A model generated the notes under the pieces. The model worked only from the letters and a program-made list of their open reading frames with translations, was not told where the DNA came from and did no database searches. A stretch of 64,000 nucleotides of DNA from Denitratimonas sp037478135 (lineage in GTDB: Bacteria; Pseudomonadota; Gammaproteobacteria; Xanthomonadales; Xanthomonadaceae), in contig NZ_JBBHDV010000006.1 in NCBI RefSeq assembly GCF_037478135.1, forward strand, positions 1 through 64,000, in the 5' to 3' direction. The position numbers and the translations under genes were made by a program. Shown here piece by piece: positions 34,347-45,469 of this stretch. The number at the start of each line of letters is the position of its first letter. Position 1 is the stretch's first letter.

Positions 34347-34987
34347 CAGCGCGCCCCTCCCTGCGTGGTTGCGGCAGCGGAGTCATCTTCATCCTCGTCC
34401 AGATAGCGGTAGGTCTTGACCGTGCCTTCCAGCACCAGCGAGCCGCTGCCATCCTTCGCATCACGCGGTTTCAGCGAGATGTCGTGCATCGTCATGATGA
34501 CCACGCGCGGCAGTGAGGCCACGCCGCTGACAAACGCACCGAACTGGTGGTAGGAACCCACCATGCGCAACGCGATCGGCTTCTCGGCGTAGAACTCCTT
34601 CTTGTTCTCGGGCAACGGCTGGAACAGTTCGTTCTGGATGCCGCTGGCCAGCGCGGTCTGGGAAATGTCGACGATCAGGTCGGCCATCTCGGTGCGGCTG
34701 GGCAGCTGGCGCAGCATCTGCTGCAGCATCAGCTCCATGTCCGCCAGTTGCTGCTTGAGCGGCTCCAGGTTCACCGCACGCGCCTGCTTCTGTTCGAACT
34801 GGCTGCGCAGATCGCCTTCCTTGCGCTTCTCGCCGGCCAGGCTTTCCTGCTGGTCTTTGACCACCAGATACCAGCCCAGGAACAGGATCAGCGCCGCCAG
34901 CAGCACACAGAAGAAGGCCTTGACCGAGCCCGGCCAACCGCCCGGATTGCTGGTATCAAGGTTGCGAAGATCAAAACCGCCGCTCAT
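34346..34987 (-). CDS. pilO: pilus inner-membrane alignment protein PilO
   Basis: A 213-residue bitopic protein: short cytoplasmic N-terminus, one membrane helix at about 22-45 (F-F-C-V-L-L-A-A-L-I-L-F-L-G-W-Y), a coiled coil to about 95, and a ferredoxin-like periplasmic domain (H-Q-F-G-A-F-V-S-G-V-A-S-L-P-R-V-V). It forms heterodimers with PilN in the alignment subcomplex. Overlaps pilN by 4 bases. Confidence 0.94.
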   Translation of the reverse strand: MSGGFDLRNLDTSNPGGWPGSVKAFFCVLLAALILFLGWYLVVKDQQESLAGEKRKEGDLRSQFEQKQARAVNLEPLKQQLADMELMLQQMLRQLPSRTEMADLIVDISQTALASGIQNELFQPLPENKKEFYAEKPIALRMVGSYHQFGAFVSGVASLPRVVIMTMHDISLKPRDAKDGSGSLVLEGTVKTYRYLDEDEDDSAAATTQGGAR

Positions 34988-35568
34988 TGTCCACCCCCGG
35001 TCGCCTCAGCCTCGGCGTTTTCGTCCTTGGGCTGCACCAGATTGACCTTGAGATTGAAGATGTAGGGCATGTTCCGGTCGCCGCCCTTGGCCTCGATGAC
35101 CGAGAGGTCCGGGCGCGCCATCCAGCCGGAATTCTCCAGCGCACGGATGTACGAGGAGACGCGGGCATTGGACTGGGTCAGGCCTTCCAGGGTCAGCACC
35201 GTGCCGGCCTGCTTGATCGAGCTCAGACGCACGCCCTCGGGAATGGTACGGACCAGCTCATCGAACAGATGCACCATCAACGAGCGGCTGGCCTGGAGTT
35301 CCTCGATCACCTGCTTGCGCTGCAGCAGGTCCGCGCGCTTGCGGTCCAGCTCGTCGATTTCCTTGATCTTGGCATCGACCAGCTTGATCTCGTTCTGCAG
35401 ATAGGTGTTGCGTGCCTGCTGTGCTTCGATCAGCGAGTCGTAATACATCTTGACGCCGAACACGGCCAGCACCGCAGCCACGGCCACCACGCCAAGCAGG
35501 GTGTAGAACTGCTTCTGGCGCTGCTGGCGGCGCTCGGCGCGCCACGGGAGGAGGTTGATTTTCGCCAT
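34984..35568 (-). CDS. pilN: pilus inner-membrane alignment protein PilN
   Basis: A 194-residue bitopic protein beginning with the conserved M-A-K-I-N-L-L-P-W-R motif that docks in the groove of PilM. One membrane helix follows at about 23-42, then a coiled coil with the D-R-K-R-A-D-L-L segment and a periplasmic domain. It overlaps pilM by one base and pilO by four. Confidence 0.95.
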   Translation of the reverse strand: MAKINLLPWRAERRQQRQKQFYTLLGVVAVAAVLAVFGVKMYYDSLIEAQQARNTYLQNEIKLVDAKIKEIDELDRKRADLLQRKQVIEELQASRSLMVHLFDELVRTIPEGVRLSSIKQAGTVLTLEGLTQSNARVSSYIRALENSGWMARPDLSVIEAKGGDRNMPYIFNLKVNLVQPKDENAEAEATGGGQ

Positions 35569-36626
35569 CAGTCAAAGCTCCTCAGTGCCAGCCCGCAGGC
35601 GATCATCAGCGCCGGCGCGTCCTGCGCCAGTGCCTGCGCCTGCACGCGCGAGGACAGGGACATGTTGGCCAGTGGATTGGCCACGATCGTCAGCACGCCG
35701 ATCTGCTCTTCCACCATTTCGGCAATGCCCGGGATCGAGGCGCAGCCACCGGCCAGCACGATCTGGTCGACACGGTTGAACTCGCTGCCGGCGTAGAAGA
35801 ACTGCAACAGGCGGCTGACCTGCTGGACCATTGCCTCCTTGAACGGCTCCAGCACTTCGATCTCGTAGCTTTCCGGCAACCCGCCCTGGCGCTTGGCCAG
35901 CCCGGCCTCCTCGTAGGACAGGCCATAACGGCGCATCACCTCGTCGGTAAGCTGCTTGCCGCCGAAGACCTGTTCGCGCGAGTAGATGCTGCGCTGGTTG
36001 CGCAGCACGTTCAGCGTGGTCATCGTGGCGCCCACGTCGACCAGCGCGACCAGCGCATCCTTGGGCACCGACAGCTGATCGGCGATCAGGCGGAAGGCGT
36101 TCTCCATCGCGAAGGCCTCCACGTCGATCACCTTGGCCGTCAATCCGCCCAGTTCCAGTGCGGACTGGCGCACTTCGACGTTCTCGGTGCGCGATGCGGC
36201 CAGCAGTACCTGGACCATCTCCGGGTTGTCCTTGACCGGACCGAGCACTTCGAAGTCAAGGCTGACCTCCTCGATCGGGTAAGGGATATACTGCGCGGCT
36301 TCGACCTGGACCTGATCTTCCATGTCGTCTTCGCCCAGATTGGCCTGCATCGGGATCACCTTGGTGATCACGGCCGAACCGGCCACCGCTGCGGCAGCCT
36401 GCTTGACCCTCGAACCGGAGCGCGACAGGGCGCGCTTGATCGCCTCCCCGACCGCTTCGACTTCGACGATGTTCTTTTCGACCACCGCATTGGGAGGAAG
36501 AGGCTCGACCGCATAGTGTTCAACGCGGTACTTGCCCCCAGCCTGACCCAGCTGCAGCAACTTGACGGCCGTGGAACTGATGTCCACGCCAATCAGGGGT
36601 GTAGTGTTGGTAGCGAACAGCCCCAC
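35568..36626 (-). CDS. pilM: type IV pilus assembly ATPase-like protein PilM
   Basis: A 352-residue actin/FtsA-like cytoplasmic protein. The N-terminus has G-V-D-I-S-S-T-A-V-K-L-L (phosphate 1 loop) and the C-terminus V-L-A-G-G-C-A-S-I-P-G (adenosine motif). D-V-G-A-T-M-T-T (phosphate 2) lies in the middle. It recruits the pilus motor complex through the PilN N-terminal peptide. A GTG start at 36626 preceded by GGGGAG at proper spacing is clear. First gene of the pilMNOPQ operon; a promoter is proposed at 36676-36705. Confidence 0.95.
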   Translation of the reverse strand: MGLFATNTTPLIGVDISSTAVKLLQLGQAGGKYRVEHYAVEPLPPNAVVEKNIVEVEAVGEAIKRALSRSGSRVKQAAAAVAGSAVITKVIPMQANLGEDDMEDQVQVEAAQYIPYPIEEVSLDFEVLGPVKDNPEMVQVLLAASRTENVEVRQSALELGGLTAKVIDVEAFAMENAFRLIADQLSVPKDALVALVDVGATMTTLNVLRNQRSIYSREQVFGGKQLTDEVMRRYGLSYEEAGLAKRQGGLPESYEIEVLEPFKEAMVQQVSRLLQFFYAGSEFNRVDQIVLAGGCASIPGIAEMVEEQIGVLTIVANPLANMSLSSRVQAQALAQDAPALMIACGLALRSFD

Positions 36627-36675
36627 GATTTCTCCCCTTCCAACGGGCCCTTACGAGCAACTTCTGCGTTGGCAC

Positions 36676-36705
36676 ATTAAATAACGAGTCTTAACGGTTT
36701 GGCAA
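36676..36705 (-). promoter_or_regulatory. sigma-70 promoter of the pilM operon
   Basis: On the minus strand TTGCCA (36700-36705) and TTTAAT (36676-36681) are separated by 18 bases. The hexamers match the sigma-70 consensus at 4/6 and 5/6. The predicted start is about 40 bases before the pilM GTG. Confidence 0.55.
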
Positions 36706-36782
36706 CAGGCGCGTCCCACCCTCACCCTGCACCGGCCGCTCCGCACCCTGGTCCAGCCCTTGCCACATCTGGCCGAACCGCC

Positions 36783-36812
36783 TTACCGGCGCTTGCGGCA
36801 ACATTCTATACT
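36783..36812 (+). promoter_or_regulatory. possible promoter of mrcA
   Basis: TATACT at 36807-36812 matches the -10 box at 5/6; TTACCG at 36783-36788, 18 bases upstream, is a weak -35. The predicted start lies about 35 bases before the mrcA ATG. Confidence 0.4.
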
Positions 36813-36854
36813 CTTCTTTAACAACTTCTGCAAACCCTTGGTATTCGCGCAAAA

Positions 36855-39317
36855 ATGTCTCGACTGCGTCGCATCTTGAAGTGGCTTTTCATCCTTGGTC
36901 TTGTGCTGCTGCTGGTCGGCGTCGGCACCTTCTGCGTGCTGTACTGGCTGGTCGCACCCGGCCTGCCCTCGCCGCAGGTGTTGCGCAATGTCGAGTACCA
37001 GGTGCCGCTGAGTGTCTACAGCGCCGATGGCAAGCTGATGGCATTGTTCGGTGAAACCCGCCGCACGCCGGTGCACATCGACGATGTGCCCGAGCAGGTC
37101 AAGCAGGCCTTCATCGCGCTGGAGGATGCGCGCTTCTACGAGCATCCCGGTGTCGACTGGCGCGGCACCAGCCGGGCGATCTGGCTGCTGGCCACCACCG
37201 ACGACCGCCGCGTGCCGGGCGGCTCGACCATCACCCAGCAGGTGGCGCGTGCCTTCTTCCTCAGCCCCGAGTACAGCTACACCCGCAAGTTTCGCGAAAT
37301 GCTGCTGGCGCTGAAGATGGAGCGTGAGCTGAGCAAGGACGAGATCCTGGGCATCTATTTGAACAAGAGCTTCTTCGGCAACCGTGCCTACGGCATTGTC
37401 GCGGCGGCCGAGTTCTACTACGGCAAGACACTGGATGAACTGACCCTGGCCCAGGCCGCGATGCTGGCCTCGATCCCGAAGTTCCCGTCCAGCGGCAATC
37501 CGATCATCAACCCGGATCGGGCGATGATCCGGCGCGATTACGCGCTGCAGCGCATGCACGAACTGGGCTTTATCGATCAGGCCCGCTACCAGGCCGCCGT
37601 GGCCGAACCCAACGACGCCTCGCCGCACGAGCCGCCGGTGGAGCTGGAAGCCTCGTACGTGGCGGAAATGGTGCGCCAGTCGATGGTGGACCGTTACGGC
37701 GCGGACGCCTTCACCGGCGGTTTCCGCGCCCACACCACGTTGCAGTCGCGCATCCAGGAAGGTGCCAACAGCGGCCTCCAATCCGCCCTGCATGCCTATG
37801 ACCGCCGCCACGGCTGGCGCGGAGCCGAAGGTCATGTCGAGCTGCCGGACACCATCTCGCCGCAGCACGCGCAACAGGCACTGCGCGACTACCGCTCCAT
37901 TGCCGGACTGCTGCCGGCGCTGGTCACCTCGGTCAGCAGCGAGGAAGCCATCCTCATCCTCGCCGACGGCCAGGAAGTGGCGCTGGAGATGACCAAACTG
38001 CGCTGGGCCGCGCCGTATGTTTCGGAAAGCCGTCGCGGCGCCTCACCCAAGCGCCCGGCCGATGTGCTCAATCGCGGCGACATTGTGCGCCTGGTGCGCG
38101 ATGCCGAAGGCGGCTTCGAGCTGGCGCAAATCCCGGCCGCACAGGGCGCCGTGGTCACACTGTCGGCCGAGGATGGCGCGATCCTGGCGCTCAACGGCGG
38201 CTTCAGCTTTGGCCTGAACAAGTTCAACCGCGCCATCCAGGCGCAGCGCCAGCCTGGCTCCAGCTTCAAACCCTTCATCTACGCGGCCGCATTCGAACGT
38301 GGCTTCCATCCCGGCTCGATCGTGCTGGATGCGCCGGTCGTCTTTCACGACCGCTCCACCGGCACCTCCTGGCGCCCGTCGAACGAGAGCAACACCTTCT
38401 CCGGCCCGATGCGGCTGCGCGAGGCGATGGTGACCTCGCGCAATCTGGTATCGGTGCGCATCCTGGATGCGATCGGTGCCAACTACGCCAAGCGCTACAT
38501 CCAGGGCTTCGGTTTCCCACCCGAGAGCCTGCCGGAAAACCTGTCGCTGGCGCTGGGCACCAGCTCGGTGCCGCCGCTGGCCACCGCGCGCGGCTTCGCG
38601 GTGTTCGTCAACGGCGGCTTCCTGGTGGAACCGCATGTGCTGGCACGGGTCGAGGACCGCCATGGCACCGTGGTGTTCTCCGAACGCGCGCCGCGGGCCT
38701 GCCGCGAATGTCCCGAGCGCTTCGCGGTCGATGCCGGCAGCGACGTGGCCGGCTTCAATCTCGGCAGCGCGGCCCCGGCTGGCAGCAGCGGCGGAGAGCA
38801 ATCCGGCCCGCCCGAACTGCTGCTGGCGCCGCGTGCGGTCGATGAACGCACTGCTTTCCTGATCCGCTCGCTGTTGCAGGATGTGGTGCGGCGCGGAACC
38901 GGCCGGCGCGCGCTGGTACTGGAACGCAACGATATCGGCGGCAAGACCGGCACCACCAACGACCACCGCGATGGCTGGTTCGTCGGTTTCGGCGGCAACA
39001 TCGTCACCAGTGCCTGGGTCGGCATGGACGATTTCTCCTCGCTGGGAGCAGGCGAATACGGCGCCACGACCGCGCTGCCGATGTGGGTCGACACGATGCG
39101 CGCGGCACTGGACGGCGTGGAGGAGGAAACCCCGGTGATTCCGGCCGGCGTGGTCACCACCTGGATCGATCCGACCTCCGGCCTGCTGGTGCCGGCCGGC
39201 ACCCCGGGCGCGATCAGCGAGCTGATGAAGACCGAAGATGTGGCGCGTCTTGAAAGCGCCAGTGACGAGGCCTGGCGCGAACGCGTCAACGAGCGCGAGT
39301 CGTTCGACATCTTCTGA
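36855..39317 (+). CDS. mrcA: penicillin-binding protein 1A
   Basis: An 820-residue bifunctional peptidoglycan synthase, inner-membrane anchored by a helix at residues 11-36. The glycosyltransferase domain has E-D-A-R-F-Y-E-H-P-G-V-D (catalytic Glu), G-G-S-T-I-T-Q-Q and the K-F-R-E-M-L-L-A motif. The transpeptidase domain has S-S-F-K (active-site Ser and Lys in P-G-S-S-F-K-P-F), the S-R-N motif and K-T-G-T-T. An OB-like insertion lies between the two domains. Divergent from pilM, an arrangement found in many Gammaproteobacteria. Confidence 0.95.
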   Translation: MSRLRRILKWLFILGLVLLLVGVGTFCVLYWLVAPGLPSPQVLRNVEYQVPLSVYSADGKLMALFGETRRTPVHIDDVPEQVKQAFIALEDARFYEHPGVDWRGTSRAIWLLATTDDRRVPGGSTITQQVARAFFLSPEYSYTRKFREMLLALKMERELSKDEILGIYLNKSFFGNRAYGIVAAAEFYYGKTLDELTLAQAAMLASIPKFPSSGNPIINPDRAMIRRDYALQRMHELGFIDQARYQAAVAEPNDASPHEPPVELEASYVAEMVRQSMVDRYGADAFTGGFRAHTTLQSRIQEGANSGLQSALHAYDRRHGWRGAEGHVELPDTISPQHAQQALRDYRSIAGLLPALVTSVSSEEAILILADGQEVALEMTKLRWAAPYVSESRRGASPKRPADVLNRGDIVRLVRDAEGGFELAQIPAAQGAVVTLSAEDGAILALNGGFSFGLNKFNRAIQAQRQPGSSFKPFIYAAAFERGFHPGSIVLDAPVVFHDRSTGTSWRPSNESNTFSGPMRLREAMVTSRNLVSVRILDAIGANYAKRYIQGFGFPPESLPENLSLALGTSSVPPLATARGFAVFVNGGFLVEPHVLARVEDRHGTVVFSERAPRACRECPERFAVDAGSDVAGFNLGSAAPAGSSGGEQSGPPELLLAPRAVDERTAFLIRSLLQDVVRRGTGRRALVLERNDIGGKTGTTNDHRDGWFVGFGGNIVTSAWVGMDDFSSLGAGEYGATTALPMWVDTMRAALDGVEEETPVIPAGVVTTWIDPTSGLLVPAGTPGAISELMKTEDVARLESASDEAWRERVNERESFDIF

Positions 39318-39328
39318 AGATCCACGCC

Positions 39329-39925
39329 ATGTCCCGCCACAATCCTCGCAGCCAGCGCCGCCTGCTGGCCGAACAGGCCGCACGCTGGATGAGCGAGCAC
39401 GCGCTCGATGATCCGGCGGTGGCGCTGCGCCGGATGCTGGCCCGGCTGCCCTCGGCACCGGACCGCCGCCAGTGGCCGGATCCGGCCGAAATCCTCGACG
39501 CCTTGCGCCAGTACCAGCGCCTGTTCCGTAGCACGGAGCAGCCGACGCAGCTGGAACAACGACGCGAGGCAGCGGCCGAGGCGATGCGCTTCTTCTCCGC
39601 ATTCCGCCCCAGGCTGGTGGGCGCCGTGCTGGAAGGCACCGCCGATGCCAACTCGCCGGTGCAACTGCACCTGCATGGCGACGATGGCGAAGCGCTGCTG
39701 CTGTTTCTGCAGGAACAGGGCATCGCGCACCGCGTGGGTGAGCGCAGCATCCATCTGGATCCACGCCAGCAGGTGCGGGTGCCGCATGTGACGTTCCAGG
39801 CCGACGAACTGGACTTCGAGTTGTGGTTGTTGCCGCTGCGCAGCGAGCGCCAGGCGCCACTGGAAGCCGATGGCCGCACCCCGATGCACCGCGCCTCGCT
39901 GACGGCATTGCGGACGCTGGGCTAG
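39329..39925 (+). CDS. conserved protein, nucleotidyltransferase-like
   Basis: A 198-residue cytoplasmic protein. The N-terminal half is helical (R-R-L-L-A-E-Q-A-A-R-W-M, E-I-L-D-A-L-R-Q-Y-Q-R-L-F); the C-terminal half has L-V-G-A-V-L-E-G-T-A-D-A-N-S-P-V-Q-L-H-L, which resembles a minimal nucleotidyltransferase G-S...D-x-D strand but with the second acidic positions replaced, and a final D-G-R-T-P-M-H-R-A-S-L. Homologues are present across Proteobacteria without known function and have been misannotated as UDP-N-acetylmuramate ligase. It starts 11 bases after mrcA and is probably cotranscribed. Confidence 0.75.
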   Translation: MSRHNPRSQRRLLAEQAARWMSEHALDDPAVALRRMLARLPSAPDRRQWPDPAEILDALRQYQRLFRSTEQPTQLEQRREAAAEAMRFFSAFRPRLVGAVLEGTADANSPVQLHLHGDDGEALLLFLQEQGIAHRVGERSIHLDPRQQVRVPHVTFQADELDFELWLLPLRSERQAPLEADGRTPMHRASLTALRTLG

Positions 39926-40043
39926 TCGCGCGCATCTGCGAACCGGCGGCTGGTCACGGCGCTCATGACACGCCGCGGACTCCCCACCAAGCGGATCGTT
40001 GTCCGACACCGCGTCCGTCTCCGGAAACCCGGCTCCAGAAACA

Positions 40044-40067
40044 GGAAACGCCCTGACGGGCGTTTCC
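40044..40067. terminator. bidirectional terminator between convergent genes
   Basis: GGAAACGCCC and GGGCGTTTCC form a 10-bp perfect stem with a TGAC loop, with T-rich sequence on both outer sides. It ends the mrcA unit and the convergent gltA transcript. Confidence 0.8.
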
Positions 40068-40125
40068 TTCCACTTCAAGACAGACGGCGCGCCTACTGCA
40101 ACAGACGGCAGGCGATCCCCGCGGA

Positions 40126-41424
<1,299 letters not shown>

Positions 41425-41563
41425 GGGGAATCTCCTTGGGGTGGGCATCGGAAGGTGGTCGCCGCGACGGATGCTGCAAGTGCACAATTTCCCGCCAGCG
41501 CGGCAGGCCGCCAAAAACGACCTGCAAAAAACCACATGAGGGCCGGCGATTATCGCACAGCAA

Positions 41564-41592
41564 AACGCCGCCCGTCAGGGACAGGCGGCGTT
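41564..41592 (-). terminator. terminator downstream of rpmE2
   Basis: AACGCCGCC and GGCGGCGTT form a 9-bp stem around an 11-base loop; on the minus strand the stem is followed by TTTT. It lies 44 bases after rpmE2. Confidence 0.75.
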
Positions 41593-41635
41593 CTGGACAG
41601 CTTTCGGTCAACGCGCGCGCGGCGCGGCAGAAGGC

Positions 41636-41878
41636 TTACTTGGCGTAGCGGCGGCGGAACTTGTCCACGCGACCGCCGGTATCGACGATCTTGTGCTTGC
41701 CGGTGTAGAACGGGTGCGACTGCGAGGACACTTCGACCTTGACCAGCGGGTAGGTCTCGCCGTCTTCCCACTTGATCGTATCCTTGGTGTTGATCGTCGA
41801 GCGGGTCAGGAATGCGAAGTCGGACGAGGCGTCCTGGAAGACCACGGGGCGGTATTCGGGGTGGATATCGGCTTTCAT
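41636..41878 (-). CDS. rpmE2: 50S ribosomal protein L31 type B
   Basis: An 80-residue type B L31 lacking the CxxC zinc motif. M-K-A-D-I-H-P-E-Y-R-P-V-V-F-Q-D, S-H-P-F-Y-T-G-K and the final V-D-K-F-R-R-R-Y are characteristic. Non-zinc paralogues often replace the zinc form when zinc is short. Upstream of it lies a sigma-70 promoter (41933-41961). Confidence 0.95.
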   Translation of the reverse strand: MKADIHPEYRPVVFQDASSDFAFLTRSTINTKDTIKWEDGETYPLVKVEVSSQSHPFYTGKHKIVDTGGRVDKFRRRYAK

Positions 41879-41932
41879 GATGGGGACCTGCGGCCAGGGA
41901 AATGGCCAGAATGGCCGGGAGAAAAGAGCGGC

Positions 41933-41961
41933 ATGATACCGTTCGCCCGGGCCGCACGCAA
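41933..41961 (-). promoter_or_regulatory. promoter of rpmE2
   Basis: Minus-strand TTGCGT (41956-41961) and TATCAT (41933-41938) are separated by 17 bases; the -10 matches 5/6 and the -35 matches 3/6. Predicted start is about 50 bases upstream of the rpmE2 ATG. No Zur-type palindrome was found. Confidence 0.55.
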
Positions 41962-41995
41962 GTTGTGGCGGCTGTCATCCTGATCGGAATCGCGC

Positions 41996-44900
41996 ATGTT
42001 CAACCCGCATATCGCCCCGCTGCTTGGCCTGTTGTTCTGTTTCCCGGCGGTCGCACAGGTCACACCGACCGCGCTCCCCGCCAGCGTTGCGACCGCAGTG
42101 GAACAGGCGCGCACCCTGCTGGCCACGGATACCGGCATCGACGCAGCCCGGCGCAGCGCGCTCGCCGACCGCCTGGAACTGGCCGCCGACACCGACGCCC
42201 AGGCCGACAGCGAACTGGCACGCGCGCAGCAGATGCAGGCGCTGATGGCCGACGCGCCGGCGCAGATCACCGCACTGGAGCAGGAACTGCACCATGACCC
42301 CTCCGACCGGTTCGACCAATGGCGGGCCAGCTTCGATCCGGATGCCGAACCCGAGGCACTGGCCGCGCAGCTGACGGCACTGAAGACGGAAAAGGCCGCC
42401 ATCGCAGCCCAAAGCGCCACCATCGCCGCCGATCTGGCCGAAACCGATCTGCGGATGGGCACGCTGGCGCAGGAGCTGGACGCGGCCCGGCGCAATGCCG
42501 AACTGGCCGGCCAGCGCCGCAGTGCCGCCAACCCGGCCACGACCGGCGGGCGGATCGATGCGCTGGCGGCGCAGGCCGAGCAGCGCCTGCACCTGGCCCA
42601 GACCCAGGCGCTGGGCATCGAACGCGGCTGGTTGCCGTTGCACAGCCGCATATTGGAGCTGCGCCAACGCAGCCTGCAACGCCAGACCAGCCTGAGCCAG
42701 CGCAAGGCGGATCTGGTGCAATCGGCCCTGGCACGTAGTACCGATGCCGAACTGGACGCACTCGACACCCGGCTGCAGGACGAGGCCCGGACCACCGCCA
42801 CCCAGTCGGGGCTGCTGGCCAGTGAAGCCGCCGCCAACCTCGCGTTGGGCCAGGAACTGCTGGCCAGCCAGACGGCACTGCGCCAGACCGGAGAGCTCCT
42901 TGCACAGACCCTGGCTGGAGCCGAAAGCGCCAGCGACGCACTGCGCAACACCCAGGCCCGGCTTGCACTCCAATCACAGGACGAGGCCGTCGGCCTGATC
43001 CTGCTGAACGAACGACGCAGGATCGAGCCCCCGGACAGCATCCGCCAGGACCTGACACGCACCCGTCGCGAGCTCGCCCAGGTACAATTACGGCTGATCG
43101 ATCTGGACGAACAGTCACGCATCCTCGCCTCGCCCGACGCGCGGGCGCAGTCGCTGTTGCAGCAAAGCACGAATATCTCGCTGCAGGCTGACGCCGACAC
43201 CCACGCGAACCTGCGCGCCCTGCTGCACACCCGCGCCGAACTGGTCACACGGCTGGAAACCGCCGAAGGCGAACGGCTGGCGCAACTGGCCGAACTGGAG
43301 ACGGCACTGGGCCAGCAACTGGACGTGTCCGAAAGCCTGATCCGCCTGCTCGACCGGGAGTTGCTCTGGTTCCCCAGCCACGAGCGGCTGGATACCGCCT
43401 GGCCGCGCCTGGCGCTGAAGGGCTGGCGGCAGCTGTTCTCGCCACCACAGCTGACCGCCAGCGCACGCGATCTGGCCACTGCGGCTGCACAGGACTGGCC
43501 TTTGCTGGCTGCGGCCGGTCTGCTGTTCGTACTGCTGCTGCGCAACCTCTTGCGCCTGCCTCAGCGTCTGGCCACGCTGGCGCAGCCGCTGATGCGGGTA
43601 CGCAGCGACCGCTACCGCTATACCTTGCAGGCCGCAGCCGCCACCGCCCTGGGCGCACTGACCTGGGCCCTGCTGCCGGCGATTCCGGGTTGGTTGCTGC
43701 GCCAGACCAGCGTGGCCGGGCAATTCAGCCATGCACTGGGAAGCGCATTGCTGACAACGGCCGGCGGCCTGTTCTTCTACCAGTTGATGCGCCGCTTGAA
43801 CCTGGATCAGGGCGTGGCGCAAAAGCACTTCCGCTGGACCCGGCCAAGACGCGACGCCATTGCCGCCGCCCTGCCCTGGTTCCTATACATACTGCTGCCG
43901 GCGCAGTTCCTGCTGAGCCTGGCCTTCATCCATGGGCAGGAGCCGGCACTGGATGGCGTGGTTCGGCCGATGCTTGTACTGATCTGCGGCATCGGCGCAG
44001 CCCTGGCCTGGCGCGCCCTGGCCCCTGGCGCCCTGTGGACCTTCCGCGGCATCGCCGATCCGGAACCTTCGCGCGCACGACAGCTGTTGCGTATCGGCCT
44101 GGTGTCATCACTGGCCAGCATCGCGGTGCTCGCAGTGAACGGGTATGTCCTGACCGCCGCGACGCTGTTGCACAGCCTGTGGCTGAGCCTGCTGCTGGCA
44201 ACCTCGGCGGCGATCGTGCACGGCTTGATAGCGCGCTGGTTCCTGCTGGGCGAACGGCGTCTGGCGTTGAAACGGCTGGAGGCCGGACGGGCCGAAGGCG
44301 CCCGCGTCCAGATCGCCTCCAGCGCCACCGAGACCCCCGCCGCAGCCGCCGTGAGCGATCCGGACAGCGAATCGATCAGCATCCAGCACGTCAACCAGCA
44401 GACTCGCCGGCTGCTGCGCGCCTTCATCGCCACGGTGATGATCATCGGTCTGTTCTGGGTCTGGTCCGGAGTGCTGCCCGCACTGGACCGGTTCGACAGC
44501 ATCACGCTGTGGTCCGTTTCAGGCACCGGCCCCGACGGACAGCCGCTGCCGGCGGTGACGCTGGCGGCATTTCTCGGCGGCGCGCTGGCGCTGGTTCTGA
44601 CCTTCATCGCGGCGCGCAACCTGCCCGGCCTGGTCGAACTGGGCCTGCTGTCGCGCATCCATATCGATGCCGGCACGCGCTATGCGGTCAGCAGCATCAG
44701 CCGCTACCTGATCGTCATCGTCGGGCTGGTCATCGGCCTGGGCCTGCTCGGCGTGCGCTGGAGCCAGCTGCAATGGCTCGCGGCCGCGCTCACGGTCGGG
44801 CTCGGCTTCGGCTTGCAGGAGATTTTCGCCAACTTCGTGTCCGGGCTGATCGTGCTGTTCGAACGGCCCTACCGGGTCGGCGACACGATCACCATCGGCG

Positions 44901-45367
44901 AGGTCGAAGGCACCGTCAGCCGCATCCGCACCCGCGCCACCACGGTGGTGGATGCCGACAACCGCGAAGTCGTGGTACCGAACAAGACCTTCATCACCTC
45001 GCGCTTCGTCAACTGGACCCTCAGCGATACCGTGACCCGGCTGGTGTTCCGCCTGGGTCTGGCGCAGGACGCGGAGCCGGACAAGGTGCAGGCGATGCTG
45101 CTGGATCTGGCCAGAAAGCACCCGCTGGTGCTGGCGCAGCCGGCGCCGGGCTGCTGGTTCACCCAGATCTCGGCCGGCAGTTTCGATTTCGAACTGCGGC
45201 TTTTCGTGGCCGAACTGGGCCACCGCAGCCGCGTGCGCAGCGAGCTGAACCGGCAGATCGCGGCGGCACTGGCCGAACATGATCTGGCCACCAGCCGGCC
45301 TGCCACGATGCGGATCGAGTCACTGCTGCCCGCCGAACCAGCTCCCGACACCGACGACGGCGCCTGA
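41996..45367 (+). CDS. mscK: mechanosensitive channel of the MscK/KefA type
   Basis: A 1123-residue channel opening under membrane tension. The signal peptide (ending near P-A-V-A-Q) is followed by a long coiled-coil periplasmic domain to about residue 470, then a bundle of some ten transmembrane helices (about 490-930), and a C-terminal MscS domain (about 930-1100) with the pore-lining G-L-G-F-G-L-Q-E-I-F-A-N-F-V-S-G-L motif and the beta domain I-G-E-V-E-G-T-V-S-R-I-R-T-R-A-T-T-V. Size and layout match E. coli MscK/KefA, which is also K+-sensitive, but the paralogue MscM cannot be excluded. It is divergent from rpmE2. Confidence 0.9.
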   Translation: MFNPHIAPLLGLLFCFPAVAQVTPTALPASVATAVEQARTLLATDTGIDAARRSALADRLELAADTDAQADSELARAQQMQALMADAPAQITALEQELHHDPSDRFDQWRASFDPDAEPEALAAQLTALKTEKAAIAAQSATIAADLAETDLRMGTLAQELDAARRNAELAGQRRSAANPATTGGRIDALAAQAEQRLHLAQTQALGIERGWLPLHSRILELRQRSLQRQTSLSQRKADLVQSALARSTDAELDALDTRLQDEARTTATQSGLLASEAAANLALGQELLASQTALRQTGELLAQTLAGAESASDALRNTQARLALQSQDEAVGLILLNERRRIEPPDSIRQDLTRTRRELAQVQLRLIDLDEQSRILASPDARAQSLLQQSTNISLQADADTHANLRALLHTRAELVTRLETAEGERLAQLAELETALGQQLDVSESLIRLLDRELLWFPSHERLDTAWPRLALKGWRQLFSPPQLTASARDLATAAAQDWPLLAAAGLLFVLLLRNLLRLPQRLATLAQPLMRVRSDRYRYTLQAAAATALGALTWALLPAIPGWLLRQTSVAGQFSHALGSALLTTAGGLFFYQLMRRLNLDQGVAQKHFRWTRPRRDAIAAALPWFLYILLPAQFLLSLAFIHGQEPALDGVVRPMLVLICGIGAALAWRALAPGALWTFRGIADPEPSRARQLLRIGLVSSLASIAVLAVNGYVLTAATLLHSLWLSLLLATSAAIVHGLIARWFLLGERRLALKRLEAGRAEGARVQIASSATETPAAAAVSDPDSESISIQHVNQQTRRLLRAFIATVMIIGLFWVWSGVLPALDRFDSITLWSVSGTGPDGQPLPAVTLAAFLGGALALVLTFIAARNLPGLVELGLLSRIHIDAGTRYAVSSISRYLIVIVGLVIGLGLLGVRWSQLQWLAAALTVGLGFGLQEIFANFVSGLIVLFERPYRVGDTITIGEVEGTVSRIRTRATTVVDADNREVVVPNKTFITSRFVNWTLSDTVTRLVFRLGLAQDAEPDKVQAMLLDLARKHPLVLAQPAPGCWFTQISAGSFDFELRLFVAELGHRSRVRSELNRQIAAALAEHDLATSRPATMRIESLLPAEPAPDTDDGA

Positions 45368-45469
45368 CTCGACGCCGCACCGCGATTGGACCGGCCCGAT
45401 GTCCGGTTTGCCTGCGTTGCCGCGTATCGTCCACTGTTTGTCACTAAACACTGATGAGGGCATTCGACC